A stretch of 64,000 nt of DNA from Streptomyces sp. NBC_01481 (GCF_026339995.1 NZ_JAPEPT010000003.1:186001-250000); one strand, 5' to 3'. Numbered from the stretch's first letter, positions 16,626 to 25,635 are shown. The notes: generated by a model from the letters alone, not told the origin. Made by a program: numbers and translations.

Positions 16626-17111
16626 ATGTCTATGGCCCCTGCGGTGGGCGTGCTCGCCCGGATAGCCGAGCTGCTGCACGAGGAACCCGCCGACCGCGGC
16701 GGTGCCTTGTGGCGGCTCTCCGCCGAAGGGCGGCAGCTGGACGCGAATGTCATCCGCATGCTGCCCGGTACCCGGGTCACCGGCCATGTCGACCCGGATC
16801 TCGACGTGTTGCTCTGCGTGCTGGGCGGCAGCGGCCGGCTGGAGGCCGACGGCAGCCGTCAGTCGCTGGAGACCGGGTGCGTGGCGTGGCTTCCGCGCGG
16901 CACCCGCCGCGCGCTCTTCGCCGACGAGGACGGCCTGGTCTACGTCACGGCGCACCGCCGTCGTCCGGGCCTCGCCATCCGCAGCGCCGCGCAGGCGGAA
17001 GGGGGCGAGGCGGCGTGTCTGCTCGACCGGGTCTGCCCCGGCTGCGACCGCCCTGCCGCGGAGATCGGTGCACGCTACTGCAGCCGTTGCGGCAGCCAAC
17101 TGCCCTCGTAG
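16626..17111 (+). CDS. Cupin domain protein with C-terminal zinc ribbon
   Basis: This 161-residue protein starts at ATG 16626, spaced 6 bp from a strong AGGAGG; the ATG at 16621 is in another frame and too close. Residues about 45-110 form a single cupin barrel (LDVLLCVLGGSGRLEADG, then ETGCVAWLPRGTRRALF) that lacks the usual two-histidine metal motif. Residues about 130-158 hold CPGC and CSRCGS pairs that should bind one zinc. The cupin plus zinc-ribbon architecture is seen in actinobacterial proteins of unknown role. Control by the divergent MarR regulator is likely from the operator between them. Confidence 0.82.
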   Translation: MSMAPAVGVLARIAELLHEEPADRGGALWRLSAEGRQLDANVIRMLPGTRVTGHVDPDLDVLLCVLGGSGRLEADGSRQSLETGCVAWLPRGTRRALFADEDGLVYVTAHRRRPGLAIRSAAQAEGGEAACLLDRVCPGCDRPAAEIGARYCSRCGSQLPS

Positions 17112-17252
17112 AGCTTTGCCTTACGGTCCGTCAGAAGACCTTTTCGCGCTGTGGGTGAGTACAACTCCCGCCCCGTCCGTATCTAGGGGCGGACGCGTCC
17201 CCCCGGTTTCCGTCGGCAACCGGACTCCGTACCCCCATCAGGAGGCGACGAG

Positions 17253-18467
17253 TTGAGTCACAGGCGAATACCCAAACGGAAGGCCGTTCTCGCGGGAGCC
17301 GGGGCGGTGGGCATCGCCGCAGCGGCCATCCTGCTGCCCCAAGCGAACGCTTCCCAGTCCGGATCCGACACACAGTCGCAGGCGGGTTCGGCCCCCAGGA
17401 CGATGAGCGCCGCATCGGCGGCCGAACTCGTCTCGCAGCTGGGCAAGAAGCTCGGTGAGGCCTACGGCGGGGCCTACTACGACGCCGAGAAGCAGCAGCT
17501 GGTCGTCAATGTCGTGGGCGACAACGACAACGTCGCCCACGAGGTCAACAAGGCCGGCGCCGTGGCGCGGAGTGTCGAGAACAGCACGGGCGAACTGAAG
17601 TCAGCCGCGAGCACGCTGGCCGCGAAGGCCACCATCCCGGGAACCGCGTGGGCCGTCGACCCGAAGACCAACCAGATCCTCGTCACGGCGGACCGTACGG
17701 TCTCCGGCGAGCGCTGGGACAGACTCGAGACGGCAGTGAAGTCCCTCGGTGACGGTGTGGCCCGGATCCAGAAGTCCACGGGTGAGTTCAAACCGTTCCT
17801 GGAGGGCGGCGACGCCATCTTCGGTGGCGGCTCCCGCTGTTCGCTCGGCTTCAATGTGACCACCCAGGACGGCAGCCCGGGCTTCCTGACCGCGGGCCAC
17901 TGCGGTGTCGCGGCAGAGCAGTGGTCGGAGGCCGCGAACGGTCAGCCCATCGGCACGGTCCAGGAGGCGACGTTCCCGGGTGACGGCGACTTCGCGCTGG
18001 TGAAGTACGACGACCCGGCGACCCAGGCCGCGAGCGCGGTCGACCTGGGCAATGGGCAGACCGTGGCAATCACGCAGGCGGCCGAGGCAGCCGTCGGCCA
18101 GCAGGTGTTCCGTATGGGCAGCACCACCGGCCTCAAGGACGGCGCGGTCACCGGGCTCAACGCCACGGTCAACTACCCGGAGGGCACCGTCAGCGGGCTC
18201 ATCCAGACCGATGTGTGTGCGGAGCCGGGTGACAGCGGCGGTGCGCTGTTCACCAGGGAGGGAAGCGCGATCGGCCTCACCTCGGGCGGCAGCGGAGACT
18301 GCACCCAGGGCGGCGAGACCTTCTTCCAGCCGGTGACGACGGCGCTGGCCGCGGTGGGCGCGCAGATCGGCGACGGCGGCGGTGGCGGTCAGGACGACGG
18401 CCAGGGTGGCGGCGCCGAGGAGAACGGCGGCGGCGCGGCCGACGACGGCGCGGGCCAGAACGGCTGA
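17253..18467 (+). CDS. Secreted S1 family serine protease (streptogrisin-like) with propeptide
   Basis: This 404-residue preproprotein starts at TTG 17253, 8 bp after AGGAGG. Residues 1-35 are a signal peptide with an arginine-rich start (RRIPKRK). Residues about 55-185 are an alpha-lytic-type propeptide (LVSQLGKKLGEAYGGAYYD, LETAVKSLGDGVARIQKS) that assists folding. The mature protease shows the triad H216 (TAGHCG), D246 (GDGDFALVKYD) and S328 (GDSGG), with paired cysteines near His and Ser. The last 30 residues are a Gly/Asp/Glu-rich tail (GGGGGQDDGQGGG), unusual for the small streptogrisins and possibly a cell-wall spacer or cleavable end. A strong hairpin follows the stop. Confidence 0.92.
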   Translation: MSHRRIPKRKAVLAGAGAVGIAAAAILLPQANASQSGSDTQSQAGSAPRTMSAASAAELVSQLGKKLGEAYGGAYYDAEKQQLVVNVVGDNDNVAHEVNKAGAVARSVENSTGELKSAASTLAAKATIPGTAWAVDPKTNQILVTADRTVSGERWDRLETAVKSLGDGVARIQKSTGEFKPFLEGGDAIFGGGSRCSLGFNVTTQDGSPGFLTAGHCGVAAEQWSEAANGQPIGTVQEATFPGDGDFALVKYDDPATQAASAVDLGNGQTVAITQAAEAAVGQQVFRMGSTTGLKDGAVTGLNATVNYPEGTVSGLIQTDVCAEPGDSGGALFTREGSAIGLTSGGSGDCTQGGETFFQPVTTALAAVGAQIGDGGGGGQDDGQGGGAEENGGGAADDGAGQNG

Positions 18468-18482
18468 TCCTCTACGGACGGA

Positions 18483-18524
18483 CACAAGAGCCCTGGGCGT
18501 CCACGGATGCCCAGGGCCCTTGTG
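18483..18524. terminator. Hairpin terminator between S1 protease and ohrR
   Basis: CACAAG plus GCCCTGGGC pairs with GCCCAGGGC plus CTTGTG around a 10-base loop, with one mismatch. It lies between two convergent genes (stops at 18467 and 18534) and can end transcription from both sides. Confidence 0.85.
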
Positions 18525-18533
18525 CCTGCAGCC

Positions 18534-19031
18534 TCAGTCGTCGGCGCTCGCGCAGGCGGAAGGGTCCGGGCCGCTGCCGTCCAGACTCGCGGTCAGGGCT
18601 TCGAGATCGGTGCGCAGCTGCCGGATCCGCTCCAGGGACAGGCCCGTGGCCGCGGCGATCCTGCGCGGTACGCCGAGCGCCTGCTCGCGGAGCCCGGCGC
18701 CCGCGGCGGTGGGGCGTGCGGTGACGGAGCGCTCGTCCTCGGGGCTGCGCCGCCGCTCCACGTAACCCGCCGCCTCCAGTCGCTTGAGCAGGGGTGACAG
18801 GGTGCCCGAGTCGAGTCGCAGATACTCACCGATCCGCTTCACCGGCAGCTCGCCGTGCTCCCAGAGGACCAGCATCACCAGGTACTGCGGATAGGTGAGG
18901 TTCAGATCCTTGAGCGTATCCCGGTAGACACCGTTGAAGGCGCGGGACGCGGCGTGCAGCGAGAAGCAGATCTGGTGTTCCAGGCGCAGGAAGTCCTCGT
19001 CCGGCACGGTCGTCAGCGTCTTCTTCTCCAT
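18534..19031 (-). CDS. ohrR: Organic hydroperoxide-sensing repressor OhrR (MarR family)
   Basis: This 165-residue MarR-type protein carries the conserved sensing cysteine at C22 in HQICFSLHAASRAF. The DNA-binding helix region is RIGEYLRLDSGTLSPLLKRLEAAGYV, followed by the wing RRRSPEDERSVTA. Oxidation of the cysteine by organic peroxide releases it from DNA. The ATG at 19031 (MEKKTL) fits the family length; the longer frame upstream would run through the operator region. It is divergent from ohr at 19129, the classic arrangement, and the inverted repeat between them is its likely binding site. Confidence 0.93.
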   Translation of the reverse strand: MEKKTLTTVPDEDFLRLEHQICFSLHAASRAFNGVYRDTLKDLNLTYPQYLVMLVLWEHGELPVKRIGEYLRLDSGTLSPLLKRLEAAGYVERRRSPEDERSVTARPTAAGAGLREQALGVPRRIAAATGLSLERIRQLRTDLEALTASLDGSGPDPSACASADD

Positions 19032-19058
19032 GGAGACAGCATACCTGCGCATCACTGA

Positions 19059-19070
19059 GTTGTGCACAAC
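19059..19070. promoter_or_regulatory. Candidate OhrR operator
   Basis: GTTGTGCACAAC is a perfect 12-bp palindrome between the divergent ohrR and ohr genes. A second half-site, TTGTGTGC, starts 5 bp further on, suggesting two OhrR dimers or overlapping promoters. The position suits repression of both genes. Confidence 0.7.
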
Positions 19071-19128
19071 TGAATTGTGTGCTGTAGTTACGCCATCGGT
19101 TCCCCACGGACGAAGAGGGATGCAACTC

Positions 19129-19542
<414 letters not shown>

Positions 19543-19550
19543 TCACCCGG

Positions 19551-19599
19551 ACACCCCTGAGCCCCGTCGCCACGATTCGGCGACGGGGCTCAGGGGTGT
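19551..19599. terminator. Strong bidirectional hairpin terminator between ohr and ppk2
   Basis: A perfect 21-bp stem (starting ACACCCCTGAGCCCC) closes a 7-base loop between the convergent ohr and PPK2 genes, whose stops are at 19542 and 19615. Stability and place support termination in both directions. Confidence 0.9.
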
Positions 19600-19614
19600 C
19601 CCGGCGGACACCGC

Positions 19615-20538
19615 CTAAGGCATCTCCACCAGCCGTTTGCGGCACTCGTCGACATCGAAGTCGGCTGGGGGATACTGCGGATCCAGCGCCTCGAGATGTT
19701 CGAGGAGCAGCTTGCTGACCGCCCAGTTCCGGTACCACTTGCGGTCGGACGGTACGAGATACCAGGGCGCCGCCTCCGTCGAGCAACGCTCCAGAGCGAT
19801 CGCGTACGCCTTCTGATATTCGGGCCACACGGCGCGCTCCTCGATGTCGCCCGGGTCGAACTTCCAGTGCTTGTCGGGGTTGTCGAGGCGCGCCAGCAGA
19901 CGGCGGCGCTGCTGCTCGTAACTGATGTGCAAGAACACCTTCACCATCGTGACCCCCTCCTTGACCAGGCCCTCCTCGAAGCGGTTGATCTCGGCATAGC
20001 GGGGGCCGAGCTGCTTGCGCGGCACCAGTTCACGGACCCGGGCGATCAGTACGTCCTCGTAGTGCGAGCGGTCGAAGATCCCGATCTCGCCCGGCTGCGG
20101 CAGGGCGTTGATGATCCGCCAGAGGAACGGATGGTACTTGTCCTCAGGGGTCGGGGCCTTGAAGGCCTTGATCCGGCAGCCGGACGGGTTGAAGAGGCCG
20201 GCGACGTGCCTGACAGTGCCGCCCTTGCCGCTGGTGTCCATGCCCTGGAGCACGAGCAGGATGCGACGGCGGTCGCCCGCCGTGCTCGACGCGTGGAGCC
20301 GGTCCTGGAGATTGGCGAGACGTTCAGCCATCCGGGCGGTCGCGGCCAGGCCGGCGGCCTTGTCCTGGGGGCCGGCCGGGGTGGCGTCGGCCTCGTAGGC
20401 GGAGAGGTCGACGTGCTCGCCGCCGGGGACGCGCAGCAGCTCACGGAGCGGTGCCGGAGGCTCCTGCTGCTTCGTTCCGTCCTTCCCCGTGTGGTCCTGC
20501 GGCTCCATGGCCGGCTCCTGCTCGTCCTTCGTGGCCAC
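19615..20538 (-). CDS. ppk2: Polyphosphate kinase 2 family protein
   Basis: This 307-residue enzyme transfers phosphate between polyphosphate and nucleotides. The P-loop GMDTSGKGG is at residues 99-107, the Walker B/catalytic FDRSHYEDVLIARVREL at about 150-165, and the lid with its arginines (QQRRRLLARLDNPDKHWKF) at about 205-225. The single-domain length fits class I-III PPK2 enzymes that phosphorylate nucleoside mono- or diphosphates. The GTG at 20538 follows AAGGGG; an ATG ten codons later is an alternative. The N-terminal 35 residues are charged and probably disordered. It converges on ohr across the terminator. Confidence 0.9.
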   Translation of the reverse strand: MATKDEQEPAMEPQDHTGKDGTKQQEPPAPLRELLRVPGGEHVDLSAYEADATPAGPQDKAAGLAATARMAERLANLQDRLHASSTAGDRRRILLVLQGMDTSGKGGTVRHVAGLFNPSGCRIKAFKAPTPEDKYHPFLWRIINALPQPGEIGIFDRSHYEDVLIARVRELVPRKQLGPRYAEINRFEEGLVKEGVTMVKVFLHISYEQQRRRLLARLDNPDKHWKFDPGDIEERAVWPEYQKAYAIALERCSTEAAPWYLVPSDRKWYRNWAVSKLLLEHLEALDPQYPPADFDVDECRKRLVEMP

Positions 20539-20818
20539 AGTGCACCCCTTCCGGCTCCGGTCGTTCCCTCGATCCTCCGACGGAACACCGGTTGCCGCGA
20601 GCGTGGTGTGGTGGAAGAGCAGGTCCGGCGCGGAGGCGGTCGCCGCGGCGCCGGTGAACCCGCTGCCCGTGTGTGCCCGCCGGCGCGTCGATCGTGGTGG
20701 TGCAACTCCTTGCCGGACGACAGGAGATGTGACCCGCACGCGTGTATCACTCAGATTCGTGACACATCTGACCGTGCGGGCCACGGTGCCTCGTGGTGTG
20801 GCTGGGCCGAGCGGGGCG

Positions 20819-21244
20819 TCAGGCGAGTTCGGCGGTCAGGGTGATCGTCGTTCCGGCCAGCGCCTGGCTCACGGGGCAGTTCTTCTTGGCGTCCTCGGCC
20901 AGCTCGAGAAAGCGGTCCTTGTCCAGGCCCGGGACCTCACCGCGGACGGTGATGTGGCTGCCGGTAATGCCCTCGCCGGGCACGAAGGTGACGTCGGCCT
21001 TGGTCTCCAGGCGGGTCGGCGCGTGGCCGGCCTTGGCCAGGATGTTGGAGAACGCCATCGAGTAGCAGCTGGAGTGGGCGGCCGCGATCAGTTCCTCCGG
21101 GCTGGTCTTGCCGCCGGGCTGCTCGGTGCGGGCCGGCCACGAGACGGCGAAGGTGCCGTTGCCGGAGGAGTCGAGGGTGACCTCGCCCGAGCCCTTGAGG
21201 AGGTCGCCCTCCCAGATGGTGTGGGCGGTACGCGTAGCGGCCAT
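20819..21244 (-). CDS. osmC: OsmC family peroxiredoxin
   Basis: This 141-residue member of the OsmC/Ohr fold has C60 in the AAAHSSCYSMAFS helix and C123 in KKNCPVSQAL, the two cysteines of the peroxidase cycle. It reduces organic hydroperoxides, typically under osmotic or stationary-phase stress. ATG 21244 (MAATRT) is preceded by GGGAACC; the ORF extension of 11 codons has no ribosome site. It is the second OsmC/Ohr-fold peroxidase within 2 kb, the other being ohr, but it is not linked to OhrR. It lies 35 bp downstream of the ZapE gene and may be cotranscribed with it. Confidence 0.92.
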   Translation of the reverse strand: MAATRTAHTIWEGDLLKGSGEVTLDSSGNGTFAVSWPARTEQPGGKTSPEELIAAAHSSCYSMAFSNILAKAGHAPTRLETKADVTFVPGEGITGSHITVRGEVPGLDKDRFLELAEDAKKNCPVSQALAGTTITLTAELA

Positions 21245-21279
21245 GATGGTTCCCTTCGGTCGGGGTGACGGCCCCAAAC

Positions 21280-22350
21280 CTACTGCGCCACAAGCCCCTT
21301 CGCGTCCCTAGCCAGGGCGGTCAGGCGGGAGATCGCCCGGAAGTACTTCTTGCGGTAGCCCCCGTTCAGCATTTCTTCGCTGAACAGCCGGTCGAAGGGC
21401 ATCCCGGACGCGAGGACGGGTACCTCGCGGTCGTACAGCCGGTCGGCGAGTACCACCAGACGCAGCGCCGTCGACTGGTCGGCAATGGGCTGGACATCGG
21501 TGAGACAGACGGCGCGCAGACCGTCGGTGAGCGCCCCGTACCGGCTGGGGTGCACCTTCGCGAGATGTTCCAGCAGCTGCGGGAAGCCGTCGAGGGACGC
21601 GCCGTCGGTGGCGTACGCGGCCTTGTTGACCTGTTCCTCGGAGTACGGGGGAGGAGCCTCGGGCAGACCGCGGTGACGGTAGTCCTCGCCGTCGATCCGC
21701 AAGGGGCGGAAGTGCGCCGACAGACCCTGGATCTCCCGCAGGAAGTCGGCGGCGGCGAACCGGCCCTCGCCGAGCTTGCCGGGCAGGGTGTTGGAGGTGG
21801 CGGCCAGGGCAACGCCCGCGTCGACCAGCTTTCCGAGAAGGGTCGACACGAGGACGGTGTCGCCCGGGTCGTCGAGCTCGAACTCGTCGATGCAGAGGAG
21901 CCGGTGCCCGCTAAGGGTGCGCACGGTCTGCTGGAAGCCGAGGGCGCCGACCAGATTCGTCAGCTCCACGAAGGTGCCGAAGGCCTTGAGGGAGGCTTCC
22001 GCGGGGGTGGCGTGCCACAGGGACGCCAGCAGATGCGTCTTGCCGACGCCGTATCCGCCGTCGAGGTAGACACCGCGCGGGGCGGAGGGGGCCTCGGGCT
22101 TCCTGGAGAACCACCTGCGCCGGCCGGAGCCGCTCGCGTGCGCGCCGCCCAGGCCCGCGGCGAAGGAGCTGAGGACCGTGACGGCCTCGCGCTGGCTGGG
22201 CTGGTTGGGGTCCGGGACGTACGTGTCGAAGCGCACCGAGTCGAAGCGCGGCGGCGGCACCATCTCGGCGACCAGCCGGTCGGCGGGGACATGCGGCTCG
22301 CGGGCACAGAGGGACAGTGGGGCCGCTTCGGTTATGGCACTGGTCGACAC
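21280..22350 (-). CDS. zapE: AFG1/ZapE family AAA ATPase
   Basis: This 356-residue P-loop ATPase has Walker A GGYGVGKT at residues 98-105 and Walker B LLCIDEFEL near 160, followed by TVLVSTLLGKLVDAGVALAATSNTLP, the sensor region. The N-terminal part FDSVRFDTYVPDPNQPSQ is typical of AFG1/LACE1/ZapE proteins. In Escherichia coli ZapE acts on the FtsZ ring under stress; the actinobacterial role is not proven. The GTG at 22350 (VSTSAI) gives the normal length. It is divergent from the reductase gene at 22388 with only 37 bp between, so their promoters must overlap. Confidence 0.88.
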   Translation of the reverse strand: MSTSAITEAAPLSLCAREPHVPADRLVAEMVPPPRFDSVRFDTYVPDPNQPSQREAVTVLSSFAAGLGGAHASGSGRRRWFSRKPEAPSAPRGVYLDGGYGVGKTHLLASLWHATPAEASLKAFGTFVELTNLVGALGFQQTVRTLSGHRLLCIDEFELDDPGDTVLVSTLLGKLVDAGVALAATSNTLPGKLGEGRFAAADFLREIQGLSAHFRPLRIDGEDYRHRGLPEAPPPYSEEQVNKAAYATDGASLDGFPQLLEHLAKVHPSRYGALTDGLRAVCLTDVQPIADQSTALRLVVLADRLYDREVPVLASGMPFDRLFSEEMLNGGYRKKYFRAISRLTALARDAKGLVAQ

Positions 22351-22387
22351 AGTTCCTAACTGTAAGGGCCGTGGAAGACTGCACGGT

Positions 22388-23152
22388 ATGCGACGCCTGC
22401 TCCCTGTGACCGACCCGACAGCCACCGAGGACCACGAGTGGTCCCTGGACGAGCTGGCCGACGCCTATGCGTATCCGGACGGCGCGGACGGCCCCTGGCT
22501 GCGGGCGAACATGGTCAGCTCGCTGGACGGGGCGGCCCAGCACGAAGGCCGCTCGCAGGCGATCTCCTCCGACACGGACATGCGGATCTTCGGCACGCTG
22601 CGGGGGCTCGCCGACGCGGTGGTGGTCGGCGCCGAAACGGTACGGCTCGAGGGCTACCGGCCGGCTCGCGCCCGGGAGGCTTTCGCGGCCCGGAGGGCGG
22701 CCGCCGGCCAGGGTCCCGCACCCGCGATCGCCGTGGTCAGCGCCTCGCTCGGCCTGGACTTCTCGCTCCCGCTGTTCGCCGAGCCGCTCGTGCCGACGTT
22801 GGTGCTGACGGGGTCCGCGGCGCCCCCGGACCGTATGCGTGAGGCGGAGAAGGCGGGCGCGGAGGTGGTGATCGCCGGGGACGGGTCCGGCGTGGAGCCG
22901 GCCAGGGCGGTACGGGCGCTGGCGGAGCGCGGCCTGACACGGCTGCTGACCGAGGGCGGCCCGCGGCTGCTCGGTCAGTTCGTGGCGGCCGGAGTACTGG
23001 ACGAGCTGTGTCTGACCCTGTCGCCGACGCTGACGGCGGGGGACGCGCAGCGCATCGCGGGCGGACCGGCGCTGGCCGTTCCGGAGCGGTTCGACCTGGC
23101 GTCGGTGCTGGAGGAGGCGGGGTTCCTTTTCACCCGCTACCGTCGCATCTGA
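22388..23152 (+). CDS. Pyrimidine reductase family protein (RibD C-terminal fold)
   Basis: This 254-residue protein has the dihydrofolate-reductase-like fold of the RibD C-terminal domain. ANMVSSLDGAAQHEGRS near residue 40 and TDMRIFGTLRGLADAVVVGAETVRLEGY near 75 are the NADPH and substrate regions, and the later LLTEGGPRLLGQFVAAGVLDELCLTLSP is strongly conserved. Family members reduce the ribosyl group of a pyrimidine in riboflavin synthesis or act on related compounds. No deaminase domain is present and no other rib gene is nearby, so the substrate is open. It starts at ATG 22388 and may drive the next gene as well. Confidence 0.85.
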   Translation: MRRLLPVTDPTATEDHEWSLDELADAYAYPDGADGPWLRANMVSSLDGAAQHEGRSQAISSDTDMRIFGTLRGLADAVVVGAETVRLEGYRPARAREAFAARRAAAGQGPAPAIAVVSASLGLDFSLPLFAEPLVPTLVLTGSAAPPDRMREAEKAGAEVVIAGDGSGVEPARAVRALAERGLTRLLTEGGPRLLGQFVAAGVLDELCLTLSPTLTAGDAQRIAGGPALAVPERFDLASVLEEAGFLFTRYRRI

Positions 23153-23258
23153 CAAGGGGCGGAACTTGCCATTCCGGTCAGCTTCCGCCGGGCACAGTTA
23201 CTCTCGCAGACCCCGTGCGGGCACGGGGAAGGATGGTTTCCGCAGAAGGGCTCCGGAC

Positions 23259-23729
23259 GTGTTCACAAGCGTATTGATGATCGAGAAGCCCCTGACGTCG
23301 GAAGACGTGGAATTCGTCACGAGCCTGCACGGGGACGAGCGCGTGTCCTTCATCGTGCTGATGCAGCCCCGCGGTGATCAGGCCGATGTCCTGCTGCGGG
23401 CAATCGACGATGTCGCACTCGGCGAACTGAAGGAAGCCGTCCGCGAGGGCGACAAGCCCGAGGGCAAGGACGCCGAGGCACCCGCCCGGCTGGCCCTGGA
23501 GCACTCGCTGGCGGCCCTGCGGGCAGCGGGCAGCGAGGCCGTGGGCGAGGTCGTCGAGAAGCATCCGCTGGACAAGCTGACGTCCGTGGTGGACCAGTCC
23601 GGCGCGGACGAGGTGATCGTGCTGACCGAACCGCACTACGTGGAGGAGTTCTTCCACCGCGACTGGGCCTCCAGGGCCCGCCACAAGGTCGGAGTACCGG
23701 TGCTCAAGCTCTTCGCGCACAGCGAATAG
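23259..23729 (+). CDS. Conserved actinobacterial protein of unknown function
   Basis: This 156-residue soluble protein starts at GTG 23259. It has an alternating strand-helix pattern (VSFIVLMQPRGDQADVLLRAIDDV, then DEVIVLTEPHYVEEFFHRDWASRARHKVGVPVLKLF), which resembles a small Rossmann-like or UspA-like fold. Such genes sit upstream of murC and msrB in related genomes and are sometimes labelled indole-3-glycerol phosphate synthase, but no catalytic features of that enzyme are present. It is 44 bp upstream of murC and probably shares its message. No function can be assigned. Confidence 0.75.
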   Translation: MFTSVLMIEKPLTSEDVEFVTSLHGDERVSFIVLMQPRGDQADVLLRAIDDVALGELKEAVREGDKPEGKDAEAPARLALEHSLAALRAAGSEAVGEVVEKHPLDKLTSVVDQSGADEVIVLTEPHYVEEFFHRDWASRARHKVGVPVLKLFAHSE

Positions 23730-23773
23730 GCTGGACCCTCGCACGTACTCGTACATCTTGGGGAGACACGCAC

Positions 23774-25171
23774 ATGGCACCCGCCATCCCTAGCGCCATG
23801 GAACGCCCGCACTTCATCGGCATCGGTGGCGCCGGGATGTCGGGCATCGCCAAGATCCTCGCCCAGCGCGGCGCGAAGGTCGCGGGCAGCGACGCGAAGG
23901 AAACGGCGACCGCCCAGTCCCTGCGCGAGCTCGGCGCCACCGTCCACATCGGGCACGCCGCCGAGCACCTCGCCGCCGACGCCAGCTGTGTCGTCGTGTC
24001 CAGCGCCATCCGCGCGGACAACCCGGAGCTGGCGCGCGCCGCCGAGCTGTCCGTCCCGGTCGTGCACCGCTCCGACGCGCTCGCCTCGCTCATGACCGGC
24101 CTGCGCTCCATCGCCGTCGCGGGCACGCACGGCAAGACGACCACCACCTCCATGCTGGCCGTGGCCCTGACCGAGCTCGGCCTCGACCCCTCGTACGCGA
24201 TCGGCGGCGACCTCGCGGGACCGGGGACGAACGCCCGCCACGGCGAGGGCGACATCTTCGTCGCCGAGGCCGACGAGAGCGACCGCAGCTTCCAGAAGTA
24301 CGACCCCGAGGTCGCGATCGTCCTCAACGTGGAGCTCGACCACCACGCCAACTACGCCTCGATGGACGAGATCTACGACTCCTTCGAGACCTTCGTCGGC
24401 AAGGTCGTCCCGGGCGGCACCCTGGTGATCGCCGCGGACCAGCCCGGCGCCGTCGAGCTCACCTCCCGCGTCCGCGACCTGTCGACGCTCAAGGTCGTCA
24501 CCTACGGCGAGTCCCCCTCCGCCGACGTGCGCGTCCACAAGGTCACCCCGCGCGGCCTCACCAGCGAGGTCACCGTCCTGCTGGACGGCCGCTTCCTGAC
24601 CTTCACGGTCTCGGTCCCCGGCCGCCACTACGCGCACAACGCCGTGGCCGCGCTCGCCGCCGGAGTCGCGCTCGGCATCCCGGCGCACAACCTCGCGTCG
24701 GCGATCGGCAAGTACACCGGCGTCAAGCGCCGCCTCCAGCTCAAGGGCGAGGCCGCGGGCGTCCAGGTCATCGACTCCTACGCCCACCACCCGACCGAGA
24801 TGACCGCCGATCTCGAAGCGATGCGCGGCGCCGCCGCGGCCGCACGGCTGCTGGTGGTCTTCCAGCCCCACCTCTTCTCCCGCACCCAGGAACTGGGCAC
24901 CGAGATGGGCCAGGCCCTCGCCCTGGCCGACGCGTCCGTGGTCCTGGACATCTACCCGGCCCGCGAGGACCCGATCCCGGGCATCACCAGCGCGCTGATC
25001 ATCGACGCGGCCCGGGCGGCGGGCGCGGACGTCACCCCGGTCCACGACAAGGCGAGCGTCCCCGACGTCGTGGCGGGAATGGCGAAGCCCGGTGATCTGG
25101 TTCTCACGATGGGCGCGGGCGACGTCACGGACCTCGGTCCCGACATCCTGGCCCGCCTGACCGGTCGGTAG
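23774..25171 (+). CDS. murC: UDP-N-acetylmuramate--L-alanine ligase
   Basis: This 465-residue cytoplasmic enzyme adds the first amino acid, L-alanine, to UDP-N-acetylmuramate in peptidoglycan synthesis, using ATP. FIGIGGAGMSG (residues 14-24) is the UDP-binding loop and GTHGKTTTT (117-125) the ATP P-loop. The central VAEADESDRSFQKY carries the catalytic Glu/Asp, and the later YAHHPTEM with the C-terminal domain completes the Mur ligase. It lies outside the main dcw cluster, where most Streptomyces also keep murC apart. The ATG at 23774 follows GGGGAG. The msrB gene follows after 21 bp. Confidence 0.97.
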   Translation: MAPAIPSAMERPHFIGIGGAGMSGIAKILAQRGAKVAGSDAKETATAQSLRELGATVHIGHAAEHLAADASCVVVSSAIRADNPELARAAELSVPVVHRSDALASLMTGLRSIAVAGTHGKTTTTSMLAVALTELGLDPSYAIGGDLAGPGTNARHGEGDIFVAEADESDRSFQKYDPEVAIVLNVELDHHANYASMDEIYDSFETFVGKVVPGGTLVIAADQPGAVELTSRVRDLSTLKVVTYGESPSADVRVHKVTPRGLTSEVTVLLDGRFLTFTVSVPGRHYAHNAVAALAAGVALGIPAHNLASAIGKYTGVKRRLQLKGEAAGVQVIDSYAHHPTEMTADLEAMRGAAAAARLLVVFQPHLFSRTQELGTEMGQALALADASVVLDIYPAREDPIPGITSALIIDAARAAGADVTPVHDKASVPDVVAGMAKPGDLVLTMGAGDVTDLGPDILARLTGR

Positions 25172-25192
25172 AACCTGAGGGAGCCGAGTTAC

Positions 25193-25600
25193 ATGTCGTA
25201 CGACGTCGAAAAGCCGGACGAGCAGTGGCGCGCGGAGCTGTCCCCCGCCGAGTACAAGGTCCTGCGCCAGGCCGGCACCGAGCCCGCCTTCGTCGGTGAG
25301 TACACCGACACCAAGACGGAGGGCGTCTACTCCTGCCGGGCGTGCGGCGCCGAACTCTTCCGCTCCGACACGAAGTTCGAGTCGCACTGCGGCTGGCCGT
25401 CCTTCTACGACCCGAAGGACACGGACGCGGTCGAGCTGATCGAGGACCGCTCGCACGGGATGAGCCGCACGGAGGTCCGGTGCGCGCGGTGCGGCTCGCA
25501 CCTTGGCCACGTGTTCGAGGGGGAGGGGTACGCGACCCCCACCGATCAGCGCTACTGCATCAACAGCATTTCGCTGCGGCTGACGCCGGACGAGGGCTGA
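25193..25600 (+). CDS. msrB: Peptide-methionine (R)-S-oxide reductase
   Basis: This 135-residue enzyme repairs methionine-R-sulfoxide in proteins. Zinc is held by two pairs, CRAC (C48, C51) and CARC (C97, C100). The catalytic cysteine is C122 in RYCINSISL, C66 in ESHCGWPSF is a likely resolving residue, and the HCGWPSF and GSHLGHVF segments are diagnostic. The reductant is thioredoxin. It starts at ATG 25193, 21 bp after murC, and is followed by a GC-rich hairpin, so it is probably the last gene of the 23259-25600 operon. Confidence 0.97.
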   Translation: MSYDVEKPDEQWRAELSPAEYKVLRQAGTEPAFVGEYTDTKTEGVYSCRACGAELFRSDTKFESHCGWPSFYDPKDTDAVELIEDRSHGMSRTEVRCARCGSHLGHVFEGEGYATPTDQRYCINSISLRLTPDEG

Positions 25601-25606
25601 CGGCGC

Positions 25607-25635
25607 GGGGCCGTGGGCGTCCGCGCCCCGGCCCC
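25607..25635 (+). terminator. Hairpin terminator after msrB
   Basis: GGGGCC and GGGCG on the left pair with CGCCC and GGCCCC on the right, with a two-against-one bulge and a TCCG loop. It begins 7 bp after the msrB stop. No U-run follows, as is usual in Streptomyces. Confidence 0.7.

Noticed and set aside
23259..23729. Indole-3-glycerol phosphate synthase
   Set aside because: None of the TrpC catalytic residues or its barrel length is present.
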